Notes under the pieces: model-generated
Seen by the model: only the letters and a program-made list of their open reading frames with translations
What the model was told of the DNA's origin: nothing
Databases searched by the model: none
Assembly (NCBI GenBank): GCA_003508565.1
Contig: DNUI01000156.1
Location: forward strand, 1 to 6,382
Direction: 5' to 3'
Length of the DNA stretch: 6,382 bases
From: Syntrophaceae bacterium
Lineage (GTDB): Bacteria > Desulfobacterota > Syntrophia > Syntrophales > UBA2185
In this document: piece by piece, positions 6,064 through 6,382 of the stretch
Layout of the letters: each line of letters opens with the position of its first letter
Position numbering within the stretch: position 1 is the first letter of the stretch
Made by a program: the position numbers and the translations under genes

Positions 6064-6285
6064 TTATCCCTTTTTTAATATTTTAATCCTGTTTTCCATC
6101 ATATCTGAGATTTTCTTTATTTGCAACTGGAGTGAGGCAATCCCTTCAGGCCTCATTGATAATACTTTATCAAGATGTGACTTCCAGTATTCCAATAGCG
6201 ATATTTCGTTCTCTTTCACCTTTTTATCAAATTTCGTCTGGATCTCTTTTATGAGTGCTTTATGGTTTTCCATGTCAACTATCAT
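6064..6285 (-). CDS. Small conserved-looking protein of unknown function, translationally coupled to the HD phosphohydrolase
   Basis: I do not recognise this 73-residue protein. It is hydrophilic, lysine- and glutamate-rich, lacks cysteine, and looks largely helical, with heptad-like hydrophobics in the C-terminal half (about residues 48-70). It has no signal peptide or membrane segment. Two starts are possible. The ATG at 6285 overlaps the upstream gene by 11 bases and has AGAGGT only 2 bases before it. The ATG at 6273 (Met5, 69 residues) begins one base after the upstream TGA, with the same AGAGGT 14 bases away. Neither spacing is ideal, so the start is open. Its stop is one base from the HD gene ATG. 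The tight packing on both sides argues for a real gene in an operon and suggests a role linked to its neighbours, perhaps as a partner of the phosphohydrolase. Confidence 0.7.
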   Translation of the reverse strand: MIVDMENHKALIKEIQTKFDKKVKENEISLLEYWKSHLDKVLSMRPEGIASLQLQIKKISDMMENRIKILKKG

Positions 6286-6382
6286 CTACCTCTGTTAGTA
6301 AGTTCACATCATGTTTTATTATATCACGTATCATATTTCTTGCAACCGGTGATATTTTAATGTCAGAAGCAAGTAAACTGTC
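6275..6382 (-). CDS. C-terminal end of an unidentified gene (truncated by the window edge)
   Basis: An open frame enters from the window edge and runs 35 codons to a TGA at 6275-6277. It ends in the segment HDVNLLTEVDDS. The visible peptide (DSLLASDIKISPVARNMIR and onward) looks like ordinary soluble protein. The SPVARNMI stretch loosely recalls the E3-binding motif of 2-oxoacid dehydrogenase E2 proteins, but at the extreme C-terminus this is not a supportable assignment. The frame abuts or overlaps the next gene, so it is probably the upstream member of the same operon. The reading is supported by the lack of stops and the tight junction only. Confidence 0.5.
   Translation of the reverse strand, partial: DSLLASDIKISPVARNMIRDIIKHDVNLLTEVDDS

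Overview
All genes that I can support lie on the minus strand, and the sequence is moderately AT-rich. The mix is a sigma54-dependent GAF/AAA+/Fis regulator, a divergent EF-G paralogue outside any rpsG-fusA-tuf cluster, a membrane-anchored GerMN protein and an HD phosphohydrolase. This is typical of the old deltaproteobacterial assemblage (Desulfobacterota, for example Syntrophus-like lineages) or Nitrospirota. That placement is an inference from gene families, not from a marker gene. I see no mobile element, CRISPR array, rRNA or tRNA.

Reading in the direction of transcription (from high to low coordinates), the window opens with the last 35 codons of an unidentified gene. A 73-codon gene of unknown function follows it directly. 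Next comes an HD-domain nucleotidase-type phosphohydrolase (YfbR/HDDC2 class), whose ATG lies one base after the previous stop. These three form a tight operon.

A 415-base gap (5063-5477) follows, and it is the most interesting non-coding part. It holds an excellent sigma70-type promoter (TTGACA, 17 bases, TACATT), a tandem near-repeat that includes the -35 box, and a small palindrome. Downstream is a leader of roughly 245 nt that can fold into a long imperfect hairpin. A possible 25-codon leader ORF has its stop codon overlapping the Shine-Dalgarno sequence of the next gene. The leader runs into a 205-residue GerMN protein with one membrane anchor, and 42 bases later into a 677-residue EF-G.

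A second gap (2141-2368, 228 bases) contains a nested inverted repeat. It is followed by a 710-residue sigma54 enhancer-binding protein with two GAF-like sensor domains. Its GAFTGA loop reads GAFTDA, the change known to relieve sensor-domain repression in NorR when engineered there. Its stop lies 7 bases from the window edge.

The genes do not make an obvious single pathway. The best candidates for undescribed biology are the structured leader in front of the GerMN/EF-G pair, the natural GAFTDA regulator, and the divergent domain IV of the EF-G.
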